From the NCBI RefSeq assembly GCF_028389875.1, contig NC_084665.1, positions 372,001 through 436,000 on the forward strand: a DNA stretch of 64,000 nucleotides. Direction: 5' to 3'. How positions within the stretch are numbered: position 1 is the first letter of the stretch; every line of letters begins with the position of its first letter. A model generated the notes under the pieces. That model saw only the letters and a list, made by a program, of their open reading frames with translations, was not told where the DNA came from and did no database searches. Below are positions 39,991-50,919 of this stretch, one piece after another. This stretch comes from Rhea pennata (lineage: Eukaryota; Chordata; Aves; Rheiformes; Rheidae). Position numbers and translations under genes: made by a program.

Positions 39991-39999
39991 CCCCCCCCC
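39991..39999. repeat. C9 homopolymer
   Basis: Run of nine C in AT-rich intronic sequence. Length may be unreliable in assembly. Confidence 0.9.
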
Positions 40000-41438
40000 A
40001 TCATATAAAATATTGAATTAGTTTTACTGCCAACAGTACATTCAGACTATGTGTATTGATAGGTGCGCTTTAATGCCCTACCTCTGTGGATACACCTGAA
40101 AGAAAAGCATCCAACAAATGCGAGAGTTGTTTGTATTAGGAAATGACTCTTTGGGAACATTGCAGTAACATTAGATAATGAACTAATCTTTCACTTCTCA
40201 GTGAAAAATTCAACCACATTAGGCACAAGTGAACCAAGGGCTAGGAACAGGGTACTCCAGAGACAGGTAAGAGGTAGTATGAAGATTGTTTCAGACCAAG
40301 ACCAGAGGTATTGAAGGAGGAACATATTTGTCTGTCTGAACACTCTTGGCAGCCTGAATTTCTAGTGGTGGCATCAGAGCATCAGTGGCTCAGTATTTTG
40401 TCCAGAGTTGTGGGAACAAAAAACAATCTCTCCATCTACTTTAATGGGATAGGTTTATCTCCTGTTGGCCTTGTGGCTCTCAATCTTTCTGGCTGACAGG
40501 AGTATAATTTTGTAGAAGTCCCCCTGGACAGTGCCACTAGCAACAGAAATCTGTCTTCTGTCATGTTGCCTCCCAGGGGCCCATGGTATGATTCTTCTTC
40601 TACGTCTCAGTTTTCACTTGAAGAAACCCTTGCGCTCAAAGGAAGAGTCTATAGGCTCACTGGGGGAACAGCGATAACAAGCATTTGCACTGCAGTAAAA
40701 CCTCAGAGCGTAACCACTCTGGGGATGCATGTTGCTCAGGCACAATGGCTTAGAAAAGTGGCAGCCCTGAGGAATCTCTTCTTCTTTCAAATAGTGTAGG
40801 AGTTTATATGACAGCTGCCTGCCCCTCTTTAAGATTCTGCCCTGCAGTGGGCCTTAGATCCATCTACTTTGAATCAACAGGTAATCCAGTATTTATTTTA
40901 GGCTGGAGAGTCATTGCTCTTGAAAATGCAGTGTGGCATTTTAGGTGCAAATTGCACATCTGCAGGAAGATCTTAGTCTCTTCCTTTTTGACTTCCTTGT
41001 ATTTTATACCAAAATATATAAAAAACATCGCTTCTGCTAATGGAAAGTCAGACAATCCAATGAGGAGTTAGAATTGTCTACTAGGCATCTTTGGAAAGAA
41101 CAGTTTACTAGATTCAAGTAGAAGTGTTTTTCTGCAGCCCATTTGGAACAGATATGTAGATTGTAATCACAAGTGATCAATTCACTTTGCTGTACATCCA
41201 AACAAAGTAGTAATCCTGTAGCCCTCTTCAGAATAGCAGCTGAGAGATAGCAGGCTGCTTATTCAAGATTAGAATATAGCCCAGGGTCTCTGGTACACAA
41301 TGTTGATTTTTCTGAGAGGAGAAAAATAAAACTGAGCATTCTGCAGACTGCCAAAGAAGTTAACCTTAAAAATCTTTGCTGTTGAAAACATCCCTTAATT
41401 TTACTGCTGCATGTATTAAACATCAAACATGCAAGCCT

Positions 41439-41474
41439 CCTTTCTTTTTTCTTTTCTTTTTTTTTTTTTTTTTT
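41439..41474. repeat. T-rich tract ending in T18
   Basis: CTTTCTTTTTTCTTTTC followed by a long T run. Low-complexity DNA within the long intron. Confidence 0.9.
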
Positions 41475-44223
41475 GAAAAGGAACCTGTCACTATGCAAGA
41501 TGAAAGAAAACTCTGTTATATGAACAGCACCCAAAGAATTACTCCAGAAATACAGTCTGATTTCTTTATCATAGGAGAATTCAAGGAACATCACCTATCA
41601 CCTTGGATGAGAGAACATTCTTCACTTTGCCTTGCCTTCTGATACAGCTGTTCAAGCAGCATCCAAAGTTGGATTTTTTTTGACTCCCCCAACAAGTGGT
41701 ATGGGCAGAATGGGGTGGTGGGAGTTGGGGAATGGACCATGTTCCCTTCCCAGATTTGTAACTGATCTTTTTTCACCCTTGTTTTTGCAGGGAAACTGAC
41801 TGGGGTGAAAATAACTGTCCAAACCCAATACAATGGGTTGTTTTGAGACCCATTGCTCTTCTGTGTAATATAGGTAAGCCCATTGAAAATTTATCAACAG
41901 ATTATGATGTTTTCTATGGAAGCATAACATGGCATTTTTAGGCTTCGAACTGAAACAATGGTCACAGATAGGACTGAGATGCCATTTCATTCTGTGCATA
42001 GCCTCCAAGCATGGGAAGCTGTGCTCCTGAAAGTACAGAAGCCAGCAGCGACTTCTTCAGAACATCTCAAGCCAGTCTTTAGGAAAACTGCCTATCTTTT
42101 CATTTTGTGATGAATCCTTGGCATATGAAGTGTCTAAGATGGAATCAGTTATCAAAAAACATTGGAGAGCTCTGCTGGCAATAATTTTGCATTTCCCTCC
42201 ACTTAGAAAAGCAAAGTATGAAAGCACAGAGTGGGCTGAATCTCTGTTGAAGCTGTCTGTCATAGCACCATTAACTTCTCGATCAGTAACCACTGACAGT
42301 AGCTAGGGAGCTGCCTTCTTGATTCCAGCTGCACTAGTGGTTGCAAAAAAATAAGGGCTGAACGACATTTCAAAAAAACACCTGAGGTGCTCAAAATACA
42401 TTATCCCATCCATAAATCTGTCTGGATCTAAAGGTTAGGTATCTCAGACTTTTGCAGGGCTGGAAAGAGGTGCTTTTGTTTTCCAGGAGGAAACCAGTAA
42501 CTGTTACTCCACAACTCCACAACCACACTCTCCTGGAGGGTACAAAATGTGCCCTATTCTTTTCCTTGGTCTGGAAGCATACTTCTTCTGCACCCTCTGG
42601 AATACCTGAGCCTACTAAAAAAAAGCCTGTGTTGATAGGATATCCCTGCTAATAGAATGCATCTTCACTGCCTAAGATTAAAAAAATGCAGGCCTAGACT
42701 AAAAGGTTGTTTAAACTCAGTGAGAGGTAAGTACCTAAACATCAGGGTGTCTGAACTCCCTAATTAATTGCTGTGGAAGATTTGTTACTCTTTAGATGAC
42801 TCCACCAGAAATGGGAAAAAAAAGGCCTCTAAATGATTATGTCAGTTGTACAGACACACTAGGCTTACTGGTAAGAGCACAAGTAACCTGCTGAAGTTAC
42901 ATTATTCTGCACTGAAATAATCCTCACCATCTGTGAAATAATGAGCCAATACATGAACAACAAAAAGTACTGTCAGGACAAGAATAGGATGCCAAGAGGA
43001 GGTAATGTTTTACACTCTTGAAGCATGACTGCATTGACACATTCTGTAGCCCTGGCTGTCTCAGCATAATGTGCGAGGCATAAGTGTCTGATACAGAACA
43101 ATTCAACCTAAAAAGTTTGACACTGGGCATGATGTTCTTATTAATAAAAAAGACCCCTCAACTCCTCAAGCATTTCAAATTGGTTTCATTTCTGGCCCAA
43201 CAACTTCCTTGTAATTAAACACCTACATAATGAGCTGAACCCTCCTGAGAGTGTTACCTTTCCAATTATTTAAGATCAGCTTAAGGGCTAAAGTAATCAG
43301 GCCATTCATTAATCTAACCCCCTTTTGTATCTGTGATTTGTGACTTGGAAATGTGACGACAAGATCAAAGGGACAAAGAGAAGGAAGAGGAAATTATACA
43401 GGATATTTATAAAGTCTCATGACCCAAGACATCACCAAAAGCATGCTGAAATCAGCAACTGCTGACATGCAACACACTGCAGATCACCATTTTCAATGTG
43501 CACAAACCTCTTGCTTCTCAGGACATATCTACCCTAAAGGGAAGAGTTGGCAGAAGTAAAGTCTACTTGCACTGTAAGTGCTGTCTGGGAGCCAGCTCTA
43601 GCCTGGAAAGCAGCGAATTGGATGAGGTGACAGTTGGTAATCACCACTTCTCCATGGTTATAATAGTCTGAAGCAGCACTGCTTCCGGCAGCCCCTTAAG
43701 AGTCAAAGGACAATGAGAAAGACTCTGCAACTCCATTCTGGCTAGTTTTTCCTTCTCTGAAAGGAGCAGAAGTTGTAAACTTTGAATGTACTGGACCGTG
43801 TGATAACCTTTTGGCAAAGCCAAGGAATGTCACCCAAATGTCCTGAATCCAGGGCCAGGGATATCCATTGCAGAGCTGCTCTTCCAAGAATGAGAGACCC
43901 AGCACTTTCACATCATGACATATGTTCTTGGTACTCTCAGCAGATTTCTGTCTGCATCACTAATGAAAACAGCAGCTGCGTTTTTTAATGTTGGCACTGG
44001 CCGTGCTGTTCACCACCAACCTATGCCCAACAAGTCTGCCATCTGCATTATGGGAACAAGGGGAGGAGTGTGGACAAGTGGTCAGCAGTGACATCCTGCA
44101 GACCTGCTCCTTTGAATGAAGCCTTGTCCATGTCCTGGCCATGCAAATCCTCTGCTCCCTGCACGGTCTCTGCAGGCTAAGGCATGGAGCATTATGCTCT
44201 GAACACCTGCCTTTCAACCTGAG

Positions 44224-44243
44224 CCTTGCCCTTGCCCTTGCCT
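44224..44243. repeat. CTTGCC hexamer repeat
   Basis: About three tandem CTTGCC units with a partial fourth. The same motif recurs in degenerate form at 34000-34320. Confidence 0.85.
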
Positions 44244-45283
44244 TACCCTTCAGGCAAGACCTAACTATAAGGGTAGGATGGCCTTATACAGGCTATCTCA
44301 TTCCGTAACCTGCTCCTAAATTAATTCCGATAATCCTAACCTTCCTCCCCTCTGTTTCCCCACTCTAACCCAGCAGAGAGAAACTTCCTTCTCATTGATG
44401 CCATTTGTCCTTCCTAGTCTTTCAAAGCTTGTTGGATCCCCATACTTGCTTCTGCTAAACACCGTGAGATTGAAGCATCTTCACATGAGAAAGAGCCTGG
44501 ACCTTGCTGCTGCAAAAGTGAGTGACCTGGCCCCATGGCTAATACTGAAGGGATAAGGGAGCACCATGATGCCACTTCTGTGCTGTCAGCCCTTGCTCTA
44601 CAGTGTCAGCTCCCCACTAGGCTAGCTTCCAGAGAGGGCTTGAATCCATCACTGGATTCAAGTTACAGAGGTATCTCCGTGACTGCTGAGCACATTCTTT
44701 CACAGTCCTTTTCACAAGGACCAGGTCCCAAGAGTGTTATGTTGGACAAGTTGTAACTGTGGCCTGCTCTCAGACAAAAACCTGGTTAAATGCAATAACC
44801 ATGTAGAAGTGAGCAGAAAGGGGGCAATTCACACCAGCTGAGAAGGTACTCTTAGGGATTTCAAGAAAGGGCCCCAGAAACTAGGAGTTGGATGGTCAAT
44901 AAATAATAAGTATTAACTAAATAGAATCAATATTAATCAACTATTATGCTTGAAAGAGGCTCAGAGAAACCCACAAGTCAAGATATTGGTCATCTTTCTA
45001 GTGGCTAGGAAACAACTTGTAAGCATCAAATCTCCCAGGACCAGGGCCTCTCATGCAAGTACAGCAGATGTACCAAGGCCCTTGGCTGCTATGGCAAGGG
45101 ACCTGCACAGAGCTCGGCTGGGAAGGTTTCTGCCACAGAATTCCTAAGCTCCTCTCACAGGATTTTGACTCGTGGATAATTTCAACTCCTTCCCAAAATA
45201 AAAGAGAGTTTGGTTGTCCAGAGGTTTTCTCATAACCTTTTACAGTTGCGCAACTTCCAAACCTGTTTCTTTGTTACTAGGAT

Positions 45284-45299
45284 GCATGCATATGCATGC
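45284..45299. repeat. Perfect 16-bp palindrome
   Basis: GCATGCATATGCATGC equals its own reverse complement. It is alternating purine-pyrimidine over its whole length, a composition that can adopt left-handed or cruciform DNA. No flanking element is recognised. Confidence 0.95.
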
Positions 45300-46510
45300 C
45301 CTAACATGCACACCCAAAGCCAACCAAACAATACAGGGATTCACTTTTGAATTATCAGGACAGATAGCTCAATGGTTTGTGTGACTGAAGGCAAAGAAAA
45401 GGCTGGGTAGCCCCAGAAAGAACATACAAGCGATTCTACATCCAAACAGTCTGACTGAGAGCAGCAGCCCTGCTTTACACCAGGAATTGTGTGATTTGAT
45501 TATCTTAGTCCAAGACACCAGAAAAGGGCTTTCTCATATAAAGTTTAAGAAGGTTAAAGCTCAAATTTCTTTGAAAGTCAGCTTCTTTGTATAAGTGTCA
45601 CTACTTAATCCAGGAAATGACACAACACTAAAAATCAAAAATTCTTTTTGAAAATATAAGAGCCTGGTGTCTGCTCATTAGCTATTCTCTTGCCTTAGCT
45701 ATATTAAGGCACATCTTGCAAGTAAAGCTTGGCCTATTGGCTCATATATAGCAATTAAAGCAAAATACTTCAGGTTAATTTACTCTTTGCATGTGCCGTT
45801 CCACCTCACATACAAGGGAATGAAGCACCATACCTTACAGCCTTACTGTGTACGTAGTCTCATGGCCATGGATGCTGGCTTCTTGGCCATTCTCTGTCTT
45901 CCAACTCAGAAGCATGGAGCAGAGAGGATAAAAAGCCAGGATGGACTAGTAGAACACACACAGGTCTTACTAGCACCACCAGCTATTTGGTGGAATGTGG
46001 CAAGTCGCACCACTGTCCTGTATTGGTTTTCACACTTGGGTTGGGGTCCAAAAGTCAGATTTATAAAGAATAAAGAACAGATAACACCTGGCTGTTATTT
46101 CAATGTTATTTTCAGCAGTGGTTAGATGTCAAATTTTGAAGCAGGCAATCAAAGAAAGTGAAATACGTTAATGTGTCCTGAAATTACAGTCTCGGGTCTC
46201 TAATAAATGTTGAGGTCATACTGTCTTCCTCCTTCCAGTGGGGACACAAAGATTATCTCTCTGTTCTACCTTGTGATTGCCAAAACAGGTCAAAATACAA
46301 TTTTTTAGAAGTGTCTCTCTCTGAAATTTGGTAGAAAGTAATGAAGAGGTTCAGAAGTTATCATGAGGAAAGACAAGCTACTGTTATGATCTGCATCCAT
46401 AAGAAAGTAAGAAAAACTCTTTTCACCATTGCACAATCCCTACTTTTCCTTAAAGTCAAGCAATGATTTTTGGCACTTTGCCCACTTGAGAAATGCATGG
46501 GTGGTGGAAA

Positions 46511-46560
46511 TAATTACAGAGCAGCGCACCCCTCAATCACTGTGTGAGGGGAGTAATTAC
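46511..46560. promoter_or_regulatory. Symmetric hairpin flanked by TAATTAC sites
   Basis: Two TAATTAC motifs (46511-46517 and 46554-46560) bracket a 7-bp perfect stem, CCCCTCA (46529-46535) and TGAGGGG (46545-46551), with a 9-nt loop. TAATTA is the core site of many homeodomain factors. The paired arrangement and locally higher CpG content suggest an intronic regulatory element of the host gene. This is inference from sequence pattern only. Confidence 0.3.
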
Positions 46561-47668
46561 CACGTAGAATAAGCACAGCAGACAGGAAGTGATTGCTTTC
46601 GTGCATTTGGATGCAGTGTGCTGCCTGAAAGATTTCACGTTCTGCCAGAGAGGAAAGTGGGACTGGATTTTGAAAGCTATTTAGGCACCTAAGCATGCAG
46701 AGAAATCCAGTGGGATTTTCAAGTGCATGTCTATGCCTTTTGAAAAACCCACTAAACCTGTCTCGGTCTCAGAAAGCCAGAGGAAATCTGGCTTCTGCTG
46801 CTTGCAAAAAATGCGAAGAGGGAGAAGCCTGTGAAAATTTACATTGCCACAGGCAGTGAGGTTAAGCAGGAAGGATTTGGGGATGACAAAAAAGTTACAC
46901 TATCTGCAGGTTAGGAAGGACTTCCTGCTGGTCTGACACAGCTCTGGGGAGATTATATGGAAGCTGGATGGATGAAGTGTTACATGTTGCTGTTTCTGTT
47001 TCGGCCAAGCTGGCATCTCAGACTCTGTGGGGAGGACTCAGGAGGGGTAGAGGGCTCCAGAGGACCACCTTCACCCTTCAGGAGAGCAGATACAAAATAA
47101 ACTCTAGTCCGCACAGGTAGACCCTCTACAGCTGTGTTGTTCAATACAGATGGGCTCCAGGAAGCCTTAAGTCAGCAGCACATCACTGAGAGCCTTGATG
47201 GAAACACTAAGTCCTATACAGAGTGGAAATAGCCACTACAAGAAGTACATTACTTTTGTGGAGCACAGGGAAAATTATTTTTTTAGTTCATAAGAGCATC
47301 TGTGAAGCCTTATGGCATCAATCCTCATGCAGTTCTTTTGCACCGTGACACAGATGTATGCAACATAACTGTATCGCCAGGTGCTGCGAGGTTTGAACTG
47401 AGAACACCTGTTCCTTTGGAGTGATGTGCACTGCAAATATATCTTCTGCAAATTAGGTCTAGATCTGTAAATGCATTGGGGTCCTAAAGAAGATCAGATT
47501 TTTGAAAAGAATTTGCCACAAATGCTAAGTTCTGGCCAAAAGAATCCAGCTAGTGCGGTTGCCTTTGCAATTCCTATGTGGTATTATTTTTCCCAGACTG
47601 GAATTTCCTATAGAACTACCCAAGAGATTTCTTGAAAACTTAAAATTTAATAGAGCTCCAGCAACAGC

Positions 47669-47714
47669 AAAAAAAAAAAAAAAAACCAACAAAAAAAAAA
47701 ACAAAAAAAAAAAA
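47669..47714. repeat. A-rich tract with single C interruptions
   Basis: About 46 bp of A with three short C-containing breaks (CCAAC, CAAA). Low-complexity intronic DNA. Confidence 0.92.
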
Positions 47715-50676
47715 CTTTGAATGCAAATGCTAAGCTTTTATCATTAATTATAGCTCTGACTTTTGACAAAGGATGAGGAATGTTAGGCTACCCCTTTGTG
47801 TTAACAGGGGATCTCAAATACTATTCAGGAATTCAAGCTAAAAGATCTATATAAATAGAAATCACATGCTAATAAGACATAATATTTTACTACCTCACAT
47901 ATAAAAGATCATTCTGAACGCTACCTCATTTCATCAAGTCTCTCACCTTGTTTTCTAAAAGCGGAAATTAAATGCTTAGAACTGTCTTAATCCATCATTT
48001 TATCTGACAGTTTTAGAAATGTCCATTAAAACTTTGCTATATAGCAGTCATTGCCAAAACATAGGAAATTCCAGGAATTGAATGAGTGAATTACTGATTC
48101 TGACACTTTATTTGTGAGATGCCAACATCAAATACTACAAAGGCAGGCTGTCCTCTTTCTGGCCTACCTGACCTCCATAATGATTAATTATTCAAATATA
48201 TTTCCTGGAGGCTGTTTCTTCATAACCCTGTAAAATTACTGTCAGGTTTATGGGTCAAAGTATGAATTTGTATGACTGTTAGTATTAGTCTAGTTGGGTG
48301 CAGGATTTTGTCTTATTTTAGGGATTTCTCAGCAATACAAGGTTTTGGTCTTAATTTGAGCTCACTAGCCTCTTCCACTGAAATGATCTTCCACTGGAAA
48401 ATGCTGATTTTTTGAATGTGGGGCTTTGCAGTACTACCAGTTTCAGTGAAGCCTCATGGTTTCTCAAGGCCTTGATGGACTTTCCAGAGGGGAAGACACA
48501 CAGCAAAGATACCTGCCTGGGAACTTTGGGAACAGACAGACTAATATGCTTGTGCTGGACCAGACTGAGTAAGGATTTGACCACCTTTCTGTACAAGATT
48601 TGAGAAATGACTTCTCAGCCTACTGACCCACTGCAGGGTCTCAGAGAGATGGGAGGAAAGGAGCACGCAGGGGTGGGATGACGATGACGACTATCTTTTT
48701 GTTGAGAAGGGAAAAGATTTCTACTTGCAATGCAAAAACAGAAATAGAAGTCAAAGTTTCTCAAAAAAGCAGTACCTTTTCCTCACTGGATCTAGCCAAA
48801 GCCTACCTTGGTGAATCCAAGGGGTCAGTTAATAGAGATTTATTCACTGTCTTGCAAACAAATATAAGCAAAGCACCTGCCTGACCTTTCTTGCTGATGG
48901 CTTCTAATTTTAAGCAACTACATTCAGCAGTTCCCCATCATTAGGCTAAACTAATCCAACTGTACATTTCCATTTTTTTTCAGTGCCTAAAACCTTCAGC
49001 ACAATAAGATGATCTTTCCCGGCTCTCTTGTGACCTTTACCACCTTCAGTACGTTGCTACCAAGGTCTTCCAGATTCATGCAGCCACCGGGAACAGTTCA
49101 CAGCTATTGCACGTGTCCTGTGCATAGCTTAGCCAACACACTAGGTCTCAGCGCATTTGACTTCTCAGCCATAATGCTTTTTAGTACTTTATTATGTTGT
49201 TTGTTTTCCTTTTAGTGGATTATGTTGTGTTCTTATTATCTAGATAAAACTAGCTAGCAATCTCTAGGCCTTCTGAAGGACACTACTTCAGGAAATCAAT
49301 GAATGCACTATTTTTACCAACACAAAGCACATACAAACATTGTATTAATAGTGTCAGGCTCAGAACTCTTTTTTCCCTGCAGTATCAGTAAAAAATCCTG
49401 CCTAGCCCACATGTGCAAAAGGCATGGCCATTAAAACTGCTGATGAATAGCTCTGCCTGAAGGACCAAACTGCAGAATACCAAAGTGCATGGACTTCTCA
49501 TCTATTTTTTTACTTGTTATTTTCATCCTTATCAGGCAAATATGACCCAAACCTTGAGAAGTAAATGGCACTCAGATAAGGAAATTTGTTATTTTCTACT
49601 GGACAAACTTTAATTGTCTCAGAAGCTTGGAAGTTCAATGAAAGACATTTCCTTTAAAGTAAAAAATGGTAGTACTATACCTCTTTGATATTAAAGACTA
49701 GCTTTCCTCTGATCTAAGTGCCTGGTCTGGCTTGACAAATACGCGGTGCTGGTAAATGTTTAGAGCAGGCAGATTAGAAAGGCAGGTTAGAAAGTTAATG
49801 ATTTTGGTGCGGTGGAGTACAGACTGTAGCTTCCAATAGGCCCTGCCACTATCAGTAAATAGAAATATAAGTGAACATTTCCTTGCAGCCACTGATGAGA
49901 CTATCAGATGAGACTCCTTTTCTGTCATGTTATGCTATCTGCCATGCTGAGAAAGAAACTCAATAATTACTCTGCAGGCACTGATGAAGACATACTTGTC
50001 GAAACAAATGATGAGGCATTATGTGGTTGTTAGGCAGAGGCTGGAAATCAGCAAGCTCTTCTTAGGAAGGAAACAAACTAAAGCACTTGTGATGGTGCCC
50101 TCCCTCCCGTCAATGTCTTCCTACTTCCTGCTCTTCCTACTCTTCTTCCTACTTTGCCATGGTCCTTCCCTCCCGCCCCCATAACCTCTCTCATAGAGAG
50201 GCCGTCAACTACCACTTCTCTTGTTAGAAGTATTTCTGTATTAAAATTGGACGAGAGGAACAAACTGAGTAATTTTTCACAGAGAAAGGTTTTCCTGGAA
50301 AACAAATCCACTTCTGCAGAACAACGTTTTTTCTGCTCCTGGAAGGACATTAACTGGTTTACTTTTCCAAATCATCAGCTCAGGAAATAACAGATTAATT
50401 TTTCCCAGTGAGAAACCTGAGCATTTAATATAGCAAGGTGTTTTCCACTAGAAAATCATGCCCACAGAAAATGCCTGGCTGGACATTGTATAAAGTGACA
50501 TAGAACCAGACCATTGCAAATTAAAGCCTAAAATATTTTGTAGCTTTCTCTGTCAGTAAAATATCTCACAAGACAAGCACCATTATCATGGAAACATATC
50601 AAGCAGGGGACAGAATCACACAGAGGTCACCCTGCTTAGCCACGTCCTACCACCCTGAGAGAGTGTGTCTCCCATG

Positions 50677-50700
50677 TTTGGGTCTTGGTTTGGGTCTTGG
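50677..50700. repeat. Perfect 12-bp tandem duplication
   Basis: Two identical copies of TTTGGGTCTTGG, about 80 bp downstream (in SYNDIG1 sense) of the middle coding exon's donor. In transcript orientation the unit is CCAAGACCCAAA. Confidence 0.92.
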
Positions 50701-50781
50701 TGAGCTTTCCTTGCTGTTGCGGAGTCATAGCCACTGCTTGGATGTAAAGCTCTGAATTAGCAGGAGACATTTTTGCATTAC

Positions 50782-50919
50782 CTCATGAGACAGGTAAAAG
50801 GCAGCAATTCCCAGTGGCCAGAAGCAGCAGAGCATGGAGAATACAGTGAGGCCGAGATGGTCTCTTGGTGGCATCATCAGGAAATTGTCTTCACTCTCAG
50901 TGTCACTTGAGTAATCACT
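50782..50919 (-). CDS. SYNDIG1: SYNDIG1 coding exon 2 of 3 (residues 161-206)
   Basis: Middle coding exon of SYNDIG1: 138 nt, 46 codons, phase 0 at both ends. It starts with the acidic [12 protein letters not shown] segment, continues through [10 protein letters not shown], and then encodes the first membrane helix at about residues 182-202 ([20 protein letters not shown]). The Cys-Cys pair falls at residues 191-192, the position known in mammalian SYNDIG1 to be palmitoylated and to influence stability and synaptic targeting (family knowledge). The CCFWPLGI pattern is the signature of the CD225/dispanin domain. The acceptor is a pyrimidine-rich tract ending ...TATTCCAG at 50920. The donor is GAG|GTAATG at 50782/50781, with an unusual T at +5. 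Reading through the donor would add 18 residues before a stop. Because length and phase are frame-neutral, skipping this exon would leave an in-frame product without the helix. Confidence 0.95.

Larger units (their letters stand above)
3675..50781 (-). other. SYNDIG1: SYNDIG1 intron between coding exons 2 and 3 (47.1 kb)
   Basis: A GT-AG intron of 47,107 nt on the minus strand, phase 0. Scanning both strands, I see no second gene nested inside. The ORFs are short, start and stop at random, and do not resemble known proteins. The contents are one tRNA/CR1 SINE, one CR1 tail, simple repeats, palindromes, and several stretches with homeodomain-type or CpG-rich composition that may be regulatory. 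Each is listed separately. Confidence 0.9.
36912..50781. other. Unique intronic sequence
   Basis: About 13.9 kb. It contains the simple repeats and palindromes listed separately. The longest non-exonic open frame of the window (38876-39445, minus, 189 codons) is here. It has no recognisable domain, and a frame of that length is expected about once by chance in 64 kb. Confidence 0.5.
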
